From positions 62,001-126,000 of the forward strand of contig NZ_RSED01000006.1 of the NCBI RefSeq assembly GCF_003933735.1: DNA of 64,000 nt. Direction: 5' to 3'. Origin of the DNA: Aquabacterium soli (GTDB taxonomy: Bacteria > Pseudomonadota > Gammaproteobacteria > Burkholderiales > Burkholderiaceae_C). Shown here in pieces: positions 36,388-45,909 of this stretch (positions are counted from its first letter, which is position 1; the number at the start of each line of letters is the position of its first letter). The translations under genes and the position numbers were made by a program. A model generated the notes under the pieces. It worked only from the letters and a program-made list of their open reading frames with translations, had not been told where the DNA came from and ran no database searches.

Positions 36388-37740
36388 ATGACTGTCGCCT
36401 TCAGCCCTGCCCTGCCCCGCGCCACCTTGCTGGCCCTGCTTTGCGGCAGCGCCGCCGCGCAGACGTCCATGGACATGGCAGCCCGCCGTGCCGATGCCCC
36501 GGCGCCATCGATCTCCAGCATGGGCCAGCCCTCACCCGACGGAACGCTTCGCCTGAAGCGGACATCTTCATCACGCCGCTCGGCGCCGCTCGGTGCCTCC
36601 GACCTGGCATCTACCAGGGCCACGCCCATGGGCGGCCTGCTGTCCCGTGTGAGCACGCCCGCTGCGTGGCTGAACGTGCCCACCGCAGGCGATTCTCGCG
36701 GCATATTCCGGGAACCCAGCGCTCCGATGAGCCTGGACCAGGTGCTTGGCCGCAGCGACCGAAGCCTGGAGACCACCGACACCGTGCTGCCCGGCGGCAT
36801 GAGCGTCAGCCGCACAAAGACCAGGCGCACGGATCCATCACCTGTCAAGCGCCTGGGCGCCACGCCGCACCTGTCGGACACCAGCTCGGTGGCGGCCCAA
36901 TTGGCTTCGGCATCGATGCTGCAACTGCAGTTGAGCTCAGGCACCACCCTGGCCGCCGGCAAAGGCGGCCTGGCCTCGCGCAGCCTGGGCCTGGCCGCCT
37001 CGAACCTGGCCCCACGGCTGGCCGGTGTCGAAACCATCGTGGCCAACCCTTTGGTGGCACTGGTGCCAGAGCACCGCTTTGCCAGCATTTCCACGCCTCT
37101 GGCGGGCGCCTGGTCAGGGCGGGCGGCCTTCGTGCGCAGCAAGGGTTGCGATCCCACCTGCGCGGATGTCAGCCTGCTGGAACTCACGCACCAGGGGCGC
37201 CGCCATGCTGTCAGCCTGTCACTGGCTTCAATGAGGGAGCAAGGCACAGCGCACGCCCAGCTTTCGCCGGTCGGCACCCCAGGCCTGACCCCGACCACAG
37301 CCACCACCGGCCTGACGCTCAGCGCCGCCTGGGCCCTGGACCAGGAATGGCTGCTGGCTGCAGCCTATTCCAGCGCCCGCACCGCTGCACAACTCGGAGC
37401 GGGCTTGCCTGGTCATGTGATGGCCGACAGCTATGGGATGGGCGTGGCCAAGACCGACACCTGGCTGGCCGGCGATCGGCTCAGTGTCACGCTGCACGCA
37501 CCGCTCAGCGCCCGCTCGGGCACCCTGAGCTACGTGGCGCGAGACCCGTCGACCGCGGGCAGCCACCTGGCCCGGCTCACGCCGCAGTCCCGCGAGTGGA
37601 CCGCCGAAACCCGCTACACGGCTCGCCTATCCAGCGACAGCACGGTCACAGCGGCTGCCGCCCTGCGCCAGAACCCCGACCATGACGCAAAGGCCACCAG
37701 CCAGATGGCGATCGGCGTGCGGTACAACCGCTCGTTCTGA
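36388..37740 (+). CDS. orphan outer-membrane beta-barrel protein, autotransporter-like C-terminus
   Basis: A 450-residue protein with a signal peptide (cleavage near AAAQ). The C-terminal half alternates polar and hydrophobic residues like a barrel. Stretches such as DRLSVTLHAPLSARSG, REWTAETRYTARLS and the last residues IGVRYNRSF resemble the barrel of S8-type autotransporter proteases, and the chain ends in Phe. The first 150 residues are Ser/Thr/Arg-rich and apparently disordered, with no catalytic triad. Two cysteines (CDPTC) occur in the first strands. It may be a passenger-less relic or a separate surface protein. It stands alone between argC and a shared terminator. Confidence 0.6.
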   Translation: MTVAFSPALPRATLLALLCGSAAAQTSMDMAARRADAPAPSISSMGQPSPDGTLRLKRTSSSRRSAPLGASDLASTRATPMGGLLSRVSTPAAWLNVPTAGDSRGIFREPSAPMSLDQVLGRSDRSLETTDTVLPGGMSVSRTKTRRTDPSPVKRLGATPHLSDTSSVAAQLASASMLQLQLSSGTTLAAGKGGLASRSLGLAASNLAPRLAGVETIVANPLVALVPEHRFASISTPLAGAWSGRAAFVRSKGCDPTCADVSLLELTHQGRRHAVSLSLASMREQGTAHAQLSPVGTPGLTPTTATTGLTLSAAWALDQEWLLAAAYSSARTAAQLGAGLPGHVMADSYGMGVAKTDTWLAGDRLSVTLHAPLSARSGTLSYVARDPSTAGSHLARLTPQSREWTAETRYTARLSSDSTVTAAAALRQNPDHDAKATSQMAIGVRYNRSF

Positions 37741-37760
37741 ACCCTTCTTGAAAGGCCAAC

Positions 37761-37795
37761 AAAAAACCCGCCTCGGTTGCCAGGGCGGGTTTTTT
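37761..37795. terminator. bidirectional terminator between the barrel gene and rpsI
   Basis: The stem acccgcc/ggcgggt (37766-37772 and 37784-37790) is flanked by A6 on the left and T6 on the right, so it works in both directions for the convergent genes. Confidence 0.9.
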
Positions 37796-37813
37796 GATGA
37801 AGGAGGCTGGCGA

Positions 37814-38209
37814 TCAGCGCTTGCTGAACTGCTTCCGGCGACGAGCGCCGTGCAGACCGACCTTCTTACGTTCGACTTCGCGGGCGTCGCGGGTCACGAA
37901 GCCGGCGCGGCTCAGCTCGGGCTTGAGCGCTGCGTCGAAATCGATCAGGGCGCGGGTCACGCCGTGGCGCACAGCGCCGGCCTGGCCGGATTCGCCGCCA
38001 CCGTGGACGTTCACCTTGATGTCGAAGGCCTCGGCGTTGTTCGTCAGCACCAGGGGCTGCTTGACGACCATGATCGAGGTCTGACGACCGAAGTACTGCT
38101 CGACCGGGCGACCGTTGACCAGGATCTGGCCGGTGCCCTTCTTGATGAAGACGCGAGCGACGGACGACTTGCGACGACCCGTGCCGTAGTTCCAGTTACC
38201 AATAGGCAT
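37814..38209 (-). CDS. rpsI: 30S ribosomal protein S9
   Basis: A 131-residue ribosomal protein with the standard C-terminal Lys/Arg tail ([11 protein letters not shown]) that reaches the P-site tRNA. The N-terminal [14 protein letters not shown] and [14 protein letters not shown] blocks are diagnostic. It starts 9 nt after the rplM stop, forming the universal L13-S9 operon. Confidence 0.98.
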   Translation of the reverse strand: MPIGNWNYGTGRRKSSVARVFIKKGTGQILVNGRPVEQYFGRQTSIMVVKQPLVLTNNAEAFDIKVNVHGGGESGQAGAVRHGVTRALIDFDAALKPELSRAGFVTRDAREVERKKVGLHGARRRKQFSKR

Positions 38210-38218
38210 GGTCGCTCC

Positions 38219-38647
38219 TTAGATTTCCAGCGGCTTGGGTTGCTGAGCGGTGTGGGGGTGCTCGCCACCGCCGTAGACCTTCAGCTTCTTGATCATGGCG
38301 TAACCCAGCGGGCCCTTGGGCAGCATGCCCTTGACAGCCTTCTCGATGGCGCGGCCAGGGTGCTTGGCTTGCATGTCCTTGAACTTCGTGGCGTAGATGC
38401 CGCCAGGGAAGCCCGAGTGACGGTAGTACACCTTGTCCGTGGCCTTCGTGCCGGTCACACGGATCTTGTCGGCATTGACGATGATGATGAAATCACCGGT
38501 GTCGACGTGGGGGGTGTAGATGGGCTTGTGCTTGCCACGCAGGCGGAGAGCGACTTCACTGGCCACTCGTCCGAGCACCTTATCGGTGGCATCGATCACA
38601 AACCACTCGTGGATAACTTCGGCCGGTTTGGCGCTGAAGGTCTTCAT
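38219..38647 (-). CDS. rplM: 50S ribosomal protein L13
   Basis: A 142-residue ribosomal protein with the full family length. Blocks [33 protein letters not shown] and the C-terminal [17 protein letters not shown] are diagnostic. ATG 38647 follows AAGGAAA. Between the predicted promoter (38820-38849) and the start there is a leader of about 165 nt, long enough for the feedback control known for L13 operons in other bacteria; I see no recognised leader motif. Confidence 0.98.
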   Translation of the reverse strand: MKTFSAKPAEVIHEWFVIDATDKVLGRVASEVALRLRGKHKPIYTPHVDTGDFIIIVNADKIRVTGTKATDKVYYRHSGFPGGIYATKFKDMQAKHPGRAIEKAVKGMLPKGPLGYAMIKKLKVYGGGEHPHTAQQPKPLEI

Positions 38648-38966
38648 GAGAGTTTCCTTGTGAAAGGGATGATCCGGCTGACTGCCTGTCTTGGTACCAC
38701 TTCTTGGGAATTGGTGGCCTCGCGACAGGCGAAGGCGGCAAGGCTGTGCAGTCACCAAGTCAGTGCTGAATTCGCCAAGCCAAAGTTTTGCATCCCGGCA
38801 GCCAGGACGGGAATCTGCGAATATACATCGAAATGCCTGCCGACCGCAAATCTTTGATCCACATCGCAAGGCCCCTCGCTTCGTGCCTTTTGCCCTTGCA
38901 GCCGGAACCATAAGTCGTTAACCTGTGCACACCCTGGTGTTTACCCTAGGTTTTCAAGGATAGGTC
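38648..38966. other. 319-bp intergenic region: rplM leader and divergent promoters
   Basis: The region separates rplM (-) and the GNAT gene (+). It holds the rplM promoter at 38820-38849, the rplM leader, and an AAGGAT ribosome-binding site just before ATG 38967. The part around 38900-38960 is more AT-rich and probably carries the GNAT promoter. No gene or RNA was seen. Confidence 0.6.
38820..38849 (-). promoter_or_regulatory. sigma70-type promoter of rplM-rpsI
   Basis: On the - strand, TTGCGG (38844-38849) and TATATT (38820-38825) are separated by 18 bp, about 170 bp upstream of the rplM start. Confidence 0.65.
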
Positions 38967-39674
38967 ATGGTCGTCACTGTCAAACCGATGTCCGAGCTGG
39001 AACGGTTCGGCATGCAATCCATTCCCGGCAAGGCCGAACGAGGCGATGCGCCGAAGCGCCGCCCCATTCCCCGCTGGGTGCCCATCCGCACCCTCAAGGC
39101 CCGCCACCGCCGCCGCATCCTGGACCACCTGGTGCAGTTGGATGAGCACGACCGCTACCTGCGCTTTGGCAGCCCAGCGCCGCTGGAACAGCTCAGCCGC
39201 TACACCGCGTCCATCGACTTCAAGCGCGACGAGGTGTTCGGCGTGTTCGACCGCCGCCTGCGTCTGGTGGCCGTGGCGCACCTGGCCGCCCTGCCAGGCG
39301 GGGCCGGTCCCGCAGGCAAGCGCACCCCGGCGATGGAGTTCGGCGTGTCGGTGTTGCCCAGTGGCCGCGGCCGAGGACTGGGCCAGCGCCTGTTCGAGCA
39401 CGCGATCATGCATGCGCGCAACCACGGCGCCCGCGCCCTGGTGATCCACGCGCTGACCGAGAACCGCCCCATGCTGCGCATCGCGCTGCGGGCTGGCGCA
39501 CAGCTGCAGACCGAAGGCGCCGACGCGGAAGCCTGGCTGAGCCTGCCCCCGGACACCCTGGGCTCGCACCTGGAAGGCTCGCTGCTGGCCGTGTCGGCCG
39601 ACCTGGTGTTCGGCATCAAGCGCAATGCGCTGCGCATCCAGCAATGGATCGCATCCTTGCGCGGTTCGCTGTAA
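38967..39674 (+). CDS. GNAT family N-acetyltransferase
   Basis: A 235-residue cytoplasmic protein with one GNAT domain in its middle (residues about 45-190). The acetyl-CoA binding segment is VLPSGRGRGLGQRLFEHAI, preceded by the beta strand MEFGVSV. The N-terminal 40 residues are basic, and the C-terminal 40 form an extra helix pair. The substrate cannot be read from the sequence. AAGGAT precedes ATG 38967 by 6 nt. Confidence 0.85.
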   Translation: MVVTVKPMSELERFGMQSIPGKAERGDAPKRRPIPRWVPIRTLKARHRRRILDHLVQLDEHDRYLRFGSPAPLEQLSRYTASIDFKRDEVFGVFDRRLRLVAVAHLAALPGGAGPAGKRTPAMEFGVSVLPSGRGRGLGQRLFEHAIMHARNHGARALVIHALTENRPMLRIALRAGAQLQTEGADAEAWLSLPPDTLGSHLEGSLLAVSADLVFGIKRNALRIQQWIASLRGSL

Positions 39675-39815
39675 GCTGCATCAGCTCCGCGGCAGAGTCG
39701 CCCCGGCGGACGCCTGGGTTCCCCCCATGAGGGGATACCATTAAACTGGCGCCCGCTCTACCATCAGAGCACCGGTCGGGCCGCCGCAGCCCACCGGCAC
39801 CACAACCGGGGCGCA

Positions 39816-40595
39816 ATGATGTTCAGCGACTTTTGGCAATTTCTGGTTCCGTTGCTGGCCCTTGCCTGCGGCTTTGCGGCCGGGCTTGCGTGGCGGACAC
39901 GGCGGCAGCGCCAACTCAAGGGTTGGCCACGTGATTTCAAACTCAACGCACGGCCCTTGTTCAGCACGGACGAGCGGCTGCTTTTTCGTGAGCTGAAAGC
40001 CGCCCTGCCCCAGCACGTGGTGCTGGCCAAGCTCAACATGCTGCGGTTCTGCCAAAGCGCCAACGAGCACCAGGCCCGCTGGTGGTTCGAGCGCCTGCAC
40101 GCCCTGAACGTCACCTTCGCGATCTGCACCCCCAACGGCGCGGTGATCTCCGTGATCGATCTGGACACACCGCAGCGCAATGCGTCCGAACGCGGGCAAC
40201 GCCTGAAGGAAGCCGTGCTGGAGGCCTGCCGCATCCGCTACATCCGCTGCCAGGCAGGCCACTGGCCACGGCCGGCGCTGCTGGCCCAGTGGGCGCTGGG
40301 CGGCCCACTGGCGGCGTCGTCCTCGCTGGCCGCCAGCCAGGCCGCCTCCAAGGCGGCTGCGGCCTCGCCGCTGGTGGCCGCCAGGGCGGAGCTGGCTCAG
40401 AAGCTGCACCAGCGGCGCGCCGAACGGGCCTCGCGTTTCCAGGATTCAGGCTTTGCGTCGGACTCGTTCTTCGCGCTGGACAGCCGCTTCGATGAGTCGG
40501 CCGCCAACTCCGGGCCTGCGCCTTTCGTGGACGCGCTGGCGCCAGGTGCTGCCGTCGGTGCAGACACCGGCACGGGCACGAACGGCGCGCGCTGA
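39816..40595 (+). CDS. membrane-anchored DUF2726 protein
   Basis: A 259-residue protein with one N-terminal membrane helix (residues about 6-26, FWQFLVPLLALACGFAAGLA) and a cytoplasmic DUF2726 domain (about 45-155). The domain has a restriction-endonuclease-like look: LLFRELKAALPQHVVLAKLN, then VTFAICTPNGAVISVIDLD. The usual ELDD is ViDLD here, so a nuclease role is uncertain. The C-terminal 100 residues are Ala/Ser-rich and low complexity. ATG 39816 is followed at once by another ATG. Confidence 0.7.
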   Translation: MMFSDFWQFLVPLLALACGFAAGLAWRTRRQRQLKGWPRDFKLNARPLFSTDERLLFRELKAALPQHVVLAKLNMLRFCQSANEHQARWWFERLHALNVTFAICTPNGAVISVIDLDTPQRNASERGQRLKEAVLEACRIRYIRCQAGHWPRPALLAQWALGGPLAASSSLAASQAASKAAAASPLVAARAELAQKLHQRRAERASRFQDSGFASDSFFALDSRFDESAANSGPAPFVDALAPGAAVGADTGTGTNGAR

Positions 40596-40627
40596 GCAGC
40601 AACACCGCTTGGCCCACCCTCATGACA

Positions 40628-40650
40628 AAGGCCCGCATGATGCGGGCCTT
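40628..40650. terminator. bidirectional terminator between DUF2726 gene and htpG
   Basis: A perfect 10-bp stem aaggcccgca/tgcgggcctt with a 3-nt loop lies between two convergent genes; short T-rich stretches follow on both strands. Confidence 0.75.
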
Positions 40651-40679
40651 CTGCTTTGTGTGCCTTGCGTGCGTGGGGA

Positions 40680-42575
40680 TCAACGCGCCATCAGCAACTC
40701 ATTGACACGCCGCACATACGCGGCGGGATCATCCAGGTGTCCACCTTCGGCGAGCAGGGCCTGGTCGAAGATGATGTGGGCCAGATCGTCGAAGTGCTCG
40801 CTGGTGTCCAGCTTCTTGAGGAGAGCGTGCTCCGGGTTGATCTCCAGCGTGGGCTTGATCACCGGGGCTTCCTGGCCGGCCTGCTTGAGCAGGCGCGCGA
40901 GGTGCCCGCTCACGTCGCCTTCTTCAGACACCAGGCAAGCCGGTGAATCGACCAGCCGCGTGGTGACACGCACGTCGCCCGCTTTGTCCTTGAGCGAGGC
41001 CTTGATGCGCTCCAGCAAGGGTTTGAAGGTTTCCGCGGCCTCTTCGGCCTTCTTCTTCTCTTCTTCGTCCTGCAGGGCGCCCAGGTCCACAGCCCCCTTG
41101 GCCACGCTCTGCACCGGCTTGCCATCGAACTCGTGCAGGTGCGAGAGCAGCCACTCGTCGACGCGGTCGGTCAGCAGCAGCACCTCGATGCCCTTCTTCT
41201 TGAAGATCTCGAGCTGCGGGCTGTTCTTCGCCGCGGCCAGCGTGTCGGCGGTGATCACGTAGATCGCCTGCTGGCCTTCCTTCATGCGGGCCACGTAATC
41301 GACCAGGCCGACCGTCTGCGCGCCATCGTCGGCCTGCGTGGAGGCAAAGCGCAACAGCTTGGCCAGGCGCTCGCGGTTGGCGAAATCCTCGCCCACGCCT
41401 TCCTTGAGCACAGAGCCGAACTCGGTCCAAAAGGCGGCATATTGCTCGCGCTTGGCAGCGTCCTCGTTGTTGGCCAGGTCTTCCAGCATGGACAGCACGC
41501 GCTTGGTGCAGCCCTCTCGGATGGCCTTCACATCGCGGCTCTCCTGCAGGATCTCACGGCTCACGTTCAGCGGCAGGTCGGCGCTGTCGACCACGCCCTT
41601 GACGAAGCGCAGGTAGCTGGGCAGCAGGGCCTCGGCATCGTCCATGATGAAGATGCGCTTGACGTAGAGCTTGAGGCCGCCGCGCTTGTCGCGGTTCCAC
41701 AGGTCGTAGGGGGCCTTGGCCGGCACGTACAGCAACTGCGTGTACTCGCTGCGGCCTTCCACACGGTTGTGCGTGTAGGCCAGCGGGGCCTGGCTGTCGA
41801 AGCTGATCTGCTTGTAGAACTCTTCGTACTGCTCTTGGGTGATGTCGCTCTTGGAACGGGTCCACAGGGCAGCGGCCTTGTTGACGGTTTCCCACTCATC
41901 CTTGACGACCTGCTCCTGCTTCTCGGCGTCCCACTCTTCCTTCTGCATCAGGATGGGCAGGGAGATGTGGTCGGAGTATTTGCCGATGATGCTGCGCAGC
42001 TTCCAGGCGGAGAGAAACTCGTCCTCGCCTTCACGCAGGTGCAGCACCACATCGGTGCCGCGGGCGGGTTTGTCGATGGCCTCGACCTCGAAATCGCCGG
42101 TGCCTTCGCTGGTCCAGCGCACGCCCTGGGCAGCGCTGTCGCCCGCGCGGCGGGATTCGACGGTGATGCGGTCGGCCACGATGTAGCCGCTGTAGAAGCC
42201 CACGCCGAACTGGCCGATGAGTTGGGCGTCCTTCTGCTGATCACCCGACAGGCGGCCCATGAACTCCTTGGTGCCGCTCTTGGCGATCGTACCCAGGTGG
42301 TCGATGGCCTCCTGAGCGTTCATGCCGATGCCGTTGTCGCGGATGGTGAGCGTGCGCGCAGCCTTGTCGATCAGGATGCGCACCTCGAGGTTGGGCGCAT
42401 CTTCGTAGAGGGCGCTGTTGTCCAGGGCCTCGAAGCGCAGCTTGTCGCAGGCGTCAGAGGCGTTGGAGATCAGCTCGCGCAGGAAGATCTCCTTGTTGGA
42501 ATACAGAGAGTGCGTGACCAGGTGCAGCAGCTGCTTGACCTCGGCCTGGAAGGAATGCGTCTGTTTGTTGTCCAT
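40680..42575 (-). CDS. htpG: molecular chaperone HtpG (Hsp90)
   Basis: A 631-residue ATP-dependent chaperone. The N-terminal GHKL ATPase motifs are present ([34 protein letters not shown]), then the middle domain ([20 protein letters not shown]) and a C-terminal dimerisation domain. Length matches the family (about 630). It lies upstream of, and divergent from, the tRNA gene. No sigma32-type promoter is certain in the upstream region. Confidence 0.97.
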   Translation of the reverse strand: MDNKQTHSFQAEVKQLLHLVTHSLYSNKEIFLRELISNASDACDKLRFEALDNSALYEDAPNLEVRILIDKAARTLTIRDNGIGMNAQEAIDHLGTIAKSGTKEFMGRLSGDQQKDAQLIGQFGVGFYSGYIVADRITVESRRAGDSAAQGVRWTSEGTGDFEVEAIDKPARGTDVVLHLREGEDEFLSAWKLRSIIGKYSDHISLPILMQKEEWDAEKQEQVVKDEWETVNKAAALWTRSKSDITQEQYEEFYKQISFDSQAPLAYTHNRVEGRSEYTQLLYVPAKAPYDLWNRDKRGGLKLYVKRIFIMDDAEALLPSYLRFVKGVVDSADLPLNVSREILQESRDVKAIREGCTKRVLSMLEDLANNEDAAKREQYAAFWTEFGSVLKEGVGEDFANRERLAKLLRFASTQADDGAQTVGLVDYVARMKEGQQAIYVITADTLAAAKNSPQLEIFKKKGIEVLLLTDRVDEWLLSHLHEFDGKPVQSVAKGAVDLGALQDEEEKKKAEEAAETFKPLLERIKASLKDKAGDVRVTTRLVDSPACLVSEEGDVSGHLARLLKQAGQEAPVIKPTLEINPEHALLKKLDTSEHFDDLAHIIFDQALLAEGGHLDDPAAYVRRVNELLMAR

Positions 42576-42694
42576 GGCGTTTGCTCTGGGGGCAATCGGT
42601 GAAGGGTTGCGAAAGAGGTTGGCGGCGGAGAAGTAGGGCTACGCCACCAGATTTCAAGAGGGCATGACTTGTTGCGCAAAAATTTGCCGGGCGC

Positions 42695-42724
42695 TTGCCA
42701 GCGGCAAAAAACCTGTCATATAAT
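42695..42724 (+). promoter_or_regulatory. sigma70 promoter of the tRNA gene
   Basis: TTGCCA (42695-42700) and a perfect TATAAT (42719-42724) are 18 bp apart, placing the start site about 6 nt before the tRNA. The following GAGGCTC is GC-rich, as in stringently controlled promoters. Confidence 0.8.
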
Positions 42725-42736
42725 TTGAGGCTCGAT

Positions 42737-42813
42737 GGCGCTTTAGCTCAGTTGGTTAGAGCGATGGAATCATAATCCACAGGTCCGGGGTTCGAGTCCC
42801 TGAAGCGCCACCA
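42737..42813 (+). tRNA. tRNA-Met (anticodon CAT), probably elongator
   Basis: A complete 77-nt cloverleaf including encoded CCA. The acceptor stem GGCGCTT/AAGCGCC pairs perfectly, the D arm is GCTC/GAGC, the anticodon loop is ATCATAA (CAT at 42771-42773), and the T arm contains GGTTCGAGTCC. The top pair of the anticodon stem is A-C. The first acceptor pair is G-C, which excludes initiator tRNA. A CAT anticodon can also belong to tRNA-Ile2 (modified by TilS), but the body resembles elongator Met of Burkholderiales. Confidence 0.9.
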
Positions 42814-42853
42814 GAATTTATCCTTGTGCAGCAAGAGCCAAGCACTTGGAGCG

Positions 42854-42878
42854 AAAGCCACCCTTGCGGTGGCTTTTT
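42854..42878 (+). terminator. intrinsic terminator after tRNA-Met
   Basis: A 9-bp stem aaagccacc/ggtggcttt with a 5-nt loop ends in TTTTT, about 40 nt after the tRNA. Confidence 0.92.
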
Positions 42879-43026
42879 GCTTTGTGGCGTCGGGGCCGCA
42901 TGTCATCTCCATGTAGCCGCCCGGCCCCCTTCAACACTGTTGCGAAGCATCCTCAAGGCGACTCTGAGGTCGAGGACGTTTCACTTGCCTGGGAATTGCC
43001 GTGGGCCCGGGCCACCACCTGAACGC

Positions 43027-43045
43027 AGAATGAACAATTCTCATT
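43027..43045 (+). promoter_or_regulatory. Fur box of fbpA
   Basis: The 19-bp element agaatgaacaattctcatt lies about 80 bp upstream of the fbpA start and contains the same AATTCTCATT half as the box at 6782-6800. A possible -10 TGTAAT follows after TCTCG, so the box would overlap the spacer and -35. Confidence 0.82.
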
Positions 43046-43125
43046 TCTCGTGTAATCTCGCGAGTCCTCGTCCAGCCTTGCCACGCAGGGCACGGGCATC
43101 ACGTCAACGACTCGGGATCGCGCTC

Positions 43126-44154
43126 ATGGTTTCTCCCCTGTTCCGCCTGCCTTCGCTCACCGCACTGGCCATCGCCACGGCCGCCACGCTGGCCCACGCC
43201 GACGACCAGGTGGTCAACATCTACTCGGCCCGCCACTACCAGACGGACGAAGCGCTGTACGCCAACTTCACCAAGGCCACCGGCATCAAGGTGAACCGCA
43301 TCGACGGCAAGGAAGACGAGTTGCTGCAACGCATCCGCACTGAAGGCGCCAAGTCACCAGCCGACATCTTCATCACGGTCGATGCCTCGCGCCTGGAAAT
43401 CGCCGACCAGGCCGGCGTGTTCGCCCCCCTGCAGTCCAAGGTGCTGGCCCAGCGCATCCCGGCCAACCTGCGCACCCCCAACTGGATCGCGTTCTCGACG
43501 CGGGCGCGCATCATCGTCTACAACAAGAGCAGCATCAAGGCCGAATGGGTGCAGACCTACGGTGACCTGGCCCACCCGCGCCTGAAGAACCAGGTCTGTG
43601 TGCGATCCGGCTCGCACCCCTACAACCTGTCATTGGGCGGCGCCTTCATCGCCCACCAGGGCGAGGCGCAGGCTGAAGCCTGGGCGCGCGGCCTGGTGCA
43701 GAACTTCGCACGCGCCCCCAAGGGCGGCGACACCGATCAGCTCAAGGCCGTGGCCGCGGGCGAATGCGGTGTGGCAGTGTCCAACAGCTACTACCTGGCC
43801 CGCCTGATGCGCTCGGACAAGCCGGAGGACCGCAAGGTGGTGGATGCGCTCGGCGTGGTCTGGCCCAACCAGCAGACCTGGGGCACGCACATCAACGTGT
43901 CTGGTGCCGGCATCCTCAAGAACGCGCCGAACAAGGCCAACGCCGTCAAGTTCCTCGAGTACCTCAGCGGTGACCAGGCCCAGACCTACTTTGCCGACGG
44001 CAACAACGAGTGGCCGGCCGTGCCCAGCGTGAAAGTGACCAACCCGGCACTGCAGCAGTTGGGCGCCTTCAAGTCCGACAAGCTCAACGTGGGCACGCTG
44101 GCCAAGAACGCCGCTGCAGCACAGAAGCTGTTTGACCGCGCCGGTTGGCGTTGA
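43126..44154 (+). CDS. fbpA: ferric iron ABC transporter, periplasmic binding protein
   Basis: A 342-residue transferrin-like Fe3+-binding protein. The signal peptide (LTALAIATAATLAHA, cleavage before DDQ) is followed by NIYSARHYQTDEALYANF, typical of FbpA/FutA. The ligand tyrosine pair is in SNSYYLAR, and His21 of the SARHY segment may complete the site. ATG 43126 is preferred; an ATG at 43030 lies in the Fur box and cannot be transcribed. The permease gene is convergent with it, and the ATPase gene lies beyond the permease gene. Confidence 0.94.
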   Translation: MVSPLFRLPSLTALAIATAATLAHADDQVVNIYSARHYQTDEALYANFTKATGIKVNRIDGKEDELLQRIRTEGAKSPADIFITVDASRLEIADQAGVFAPLQSKVLAQRIPANLRTPNWIAFSTRARIIVYNKSSIKAEWVQTYGDLAHPRLKNQVCVRSGSHPYNLSLGGAFIAHQGEAQAEAWARGLVQNFARAPKGGDTDQLKAVAAGECGVAVSNSYYLARLMRSDKPEDRKVVDALGVVWPNQQTWGTHINVSGAGILKNAPNKANAVKFLEYLSGDQAQTYFADGNNEWPAVPSVKVTNPALQQLGAFKSDKLNVGTLAKNAAAAQKLFDRAGWR

Positions 44155-44175
44155 TCGTCGCGCGCACCGCGCTGC

Positions 44176-45861
44176 TCAGGGGTCCCCGCCCCCAGGCAGG
44201 CGGCTGCGCGTGATCTGCCGGCTCAGCACGATGATGGGCAACAGGCCCACCACCACGATGGTCAGCGCCGCGGTCGAGGCCTCGGCCAGGCGCTCGTCTG
44301 AGGCCAGGGTGTAGGCCTGCGTGGCCAGCGTGTCGAAGTTGAAGGGGCGCAACACCAGCGTGGCCGGCAGTTCCTTCATCACGTCGATGAAGACCAGCAG
44401 CAGCGCCGTCAGCAGGCTGCCACGCAGCAGCGGCAAATGCACGCGGCACAGCACGGCCCAGGGGCCGAGCCCCAGGCTGCGGGCCGCCTGGTCCATGCTG
44501 GGCGTGACCTTGAGCAAGCCTGCATCGACGGCCTGCACGGCCGGCGTCATGAAACGCACCACGCAGGCGTAGACCAGGCCGGCGATGCTGCCCGTGATGA
44601 GCAGCCCCCCTTGCCAGCCCAGGTGCTGCTCCAGCCACGTCGTCAGGCCGACATCCACCCGCGTCACCGGTATCAGCACGCCCACCGCGATCACTGTGCC
44701 CGGCAGCGCATAGCCCAGCCCACCCAGGCGGTGCGTGATCGGCGAAAGACCCCGCGGGTGCAACCGTGCCGCATAGGCCAGCAACAGCGCCAGCAGCACC
44801 GCGACCAGGGCCGTCACGGCGGACACCGTGACACTGTTGAGCGTGAGCCCGACGAAGCGCGGGCCGAACTGCGCATCCCCCTGATCGATGGCCATGTGCA
44901 GCAGGATGCTGGCAGGCAGGACAAAGCCCGCCAACACCGGCAGCAGGCAAGCCCCCAGTGCCAACGCCGCACGCCCACCTTGGAGCCGCACCGAGCCCAG
45001 GTGGCTGCGGCGCAAGGTGGTGTCGTGGAACCGTGCCCGCCCGCGTGACAGGCGCTCCATCACCAGCACCATCACCACGAAGCCCAGCAGCGCCGAGGCC
45101 AGTTGGGCCGCGGCCACGCGATCGCCCAGCGAGAACCATGCGCGGTAGATGCCGGTGGTGAAGGTCTGTACACCGAAGTAGGACACGGCGCCGAAATCGG
45201 CCAGGGTCTCCATCAGGGCCAGTGCAACGCCCGCCGCGATGGCCGGTCGGGCCAGCGGCAGAGACACGCGCACGAAGCTGCGCCAGGGGCCAAGCCCCAG
45301 TGCGCGACCCACCTCCAGCATGCCGGCAGCACGCTCCAGAAAGGCCGTGCGCGCCAGCATGTACACGTAGGGGTAGAGCACCAGCGCGAACATCACCACC
45401 GCCCCGCCCAGCGAACGCACATCAGGGAACCAGTAGTCGGCCCGGGTCCAGCCGAAAGTGTCACGCAGCCATGTCTGCACCGGACCGACGAACTGCAGCA
45501 GATCAATGTAGGTGTAGGCCATCACATAGGTCGGCACGGCCAGCGGCAGCACCAACGCCCATTCGAGCGTGGCACGCCAAGGGAAGTCATACCGCGTGAC
45601 CAGCCAGGCGGCCCCCACGCCCAGGCAGGCCGAACCCAGCCCCACCCCCACGCACATCCACAGCGTGGACCACAGGTAATCGGGCAGCACGGTGCTGGCC
45701 AGGTGAGACCAGGTGTCGCTGGTGCCCGGCGCGAACACCTCCGCCACCACCGCCAGCACGGGCACACTCACCAGGATGCCCACCAGCAGGGCGCACAGCA
45801 CCAGCCAGGGCAAAGGCCTGTGGCGCAAGGCCGCGGGGAGTGACTGGGAAGACTGCATCAT
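44176..45861 (-). CDS. fbpB: ferric iron ABC transporter permease
   Basis: A 561-residue inner-membrane protein made of two fused permease halves, each with about six helices and an EAA-type loop: EVGRALGLGPWRSFVRVSLP in the first half and QAARSLGLGPWAVLCRVHLP in the second. This fused form is standard for FbpB/HitB. It converges on fbpA and diverges from fbpC across 48 bp. Splitting the three subunits over two strands is unusual but keeps them adjacent. Confidence 0.93.
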   Translation of the reverse strand: MMQSSQSLPAALRHRPLPWLVLCALLVGILVSVPVLAVVAEVFAPGTSDTWSHLASTVLPDYLWSTLWMCVGVGLGSACLGVGAAWLVTRYDFPWRATLEWALVLPLAVPTYVMAYTYIDLLQFVGPVQTWLRDTFGWTRADYWFPDVRSLGGAVVMFALVLYPYVYMLARTAFLERAAGMLEVGRALGLGPWRSFVRVSLPLARPAIAAGVALALMETLADFGAVSYFGVQTFTTGIYRAWFSLGDRVAAAQLASALLGFVVMVLVMERLSRGRARFHDTTLRRSHLGSVRLQGGRAALALGACLLPVLAGFVLPASILLHMAIDQGDAQFGPRFVGLTLNSVTVSAVTALVAVLLALLLAYAARLHPRGLSPITHRLGGLGYALPGTVIAVGVLIPVTRVDVGLTTWLEQHLGWQGGLLITGSIAGLVYACVVRFMTPAVQAVDAGLLKVTPSMDQAARSLGLGPWAVLCRVHLPLLRGSLLTALLLVFIDVMKELPATLVLRPFNFDTLATQAYTLASDERLAEASTAALTIVVVGLLPIIVLSRQITRSRLPGGGDP

Positions 45862-45872
45862 GGTCGGTGGCG

Positions 45873-45888
45873 GGAATTATCATCGTTG
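45873..45888. promoter_or_regulatory. weak Fur-like site between fbpB and fbpC
   Basis: The 48-bp divergent gap contains ggaattatcatcgttg, which on the other strand reads GATGATAAT and partly matches Fur hexamers. The match is weaker than at the three strong boxes, but position and neighbours support it. Confidence 0.35.
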
Positions 45889-45909
45889 CCCGGCATCACA
45901 CCCCAGGCC

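Noticed and set aside
42737..42813. tRNA-Ile2 instead of tRNA-Met.
   Set aside because: Both carry CAT, but the acceptor and body resemble elongator Met of Burkholderiales; only lysidine modification data could fully exclude Ile2.
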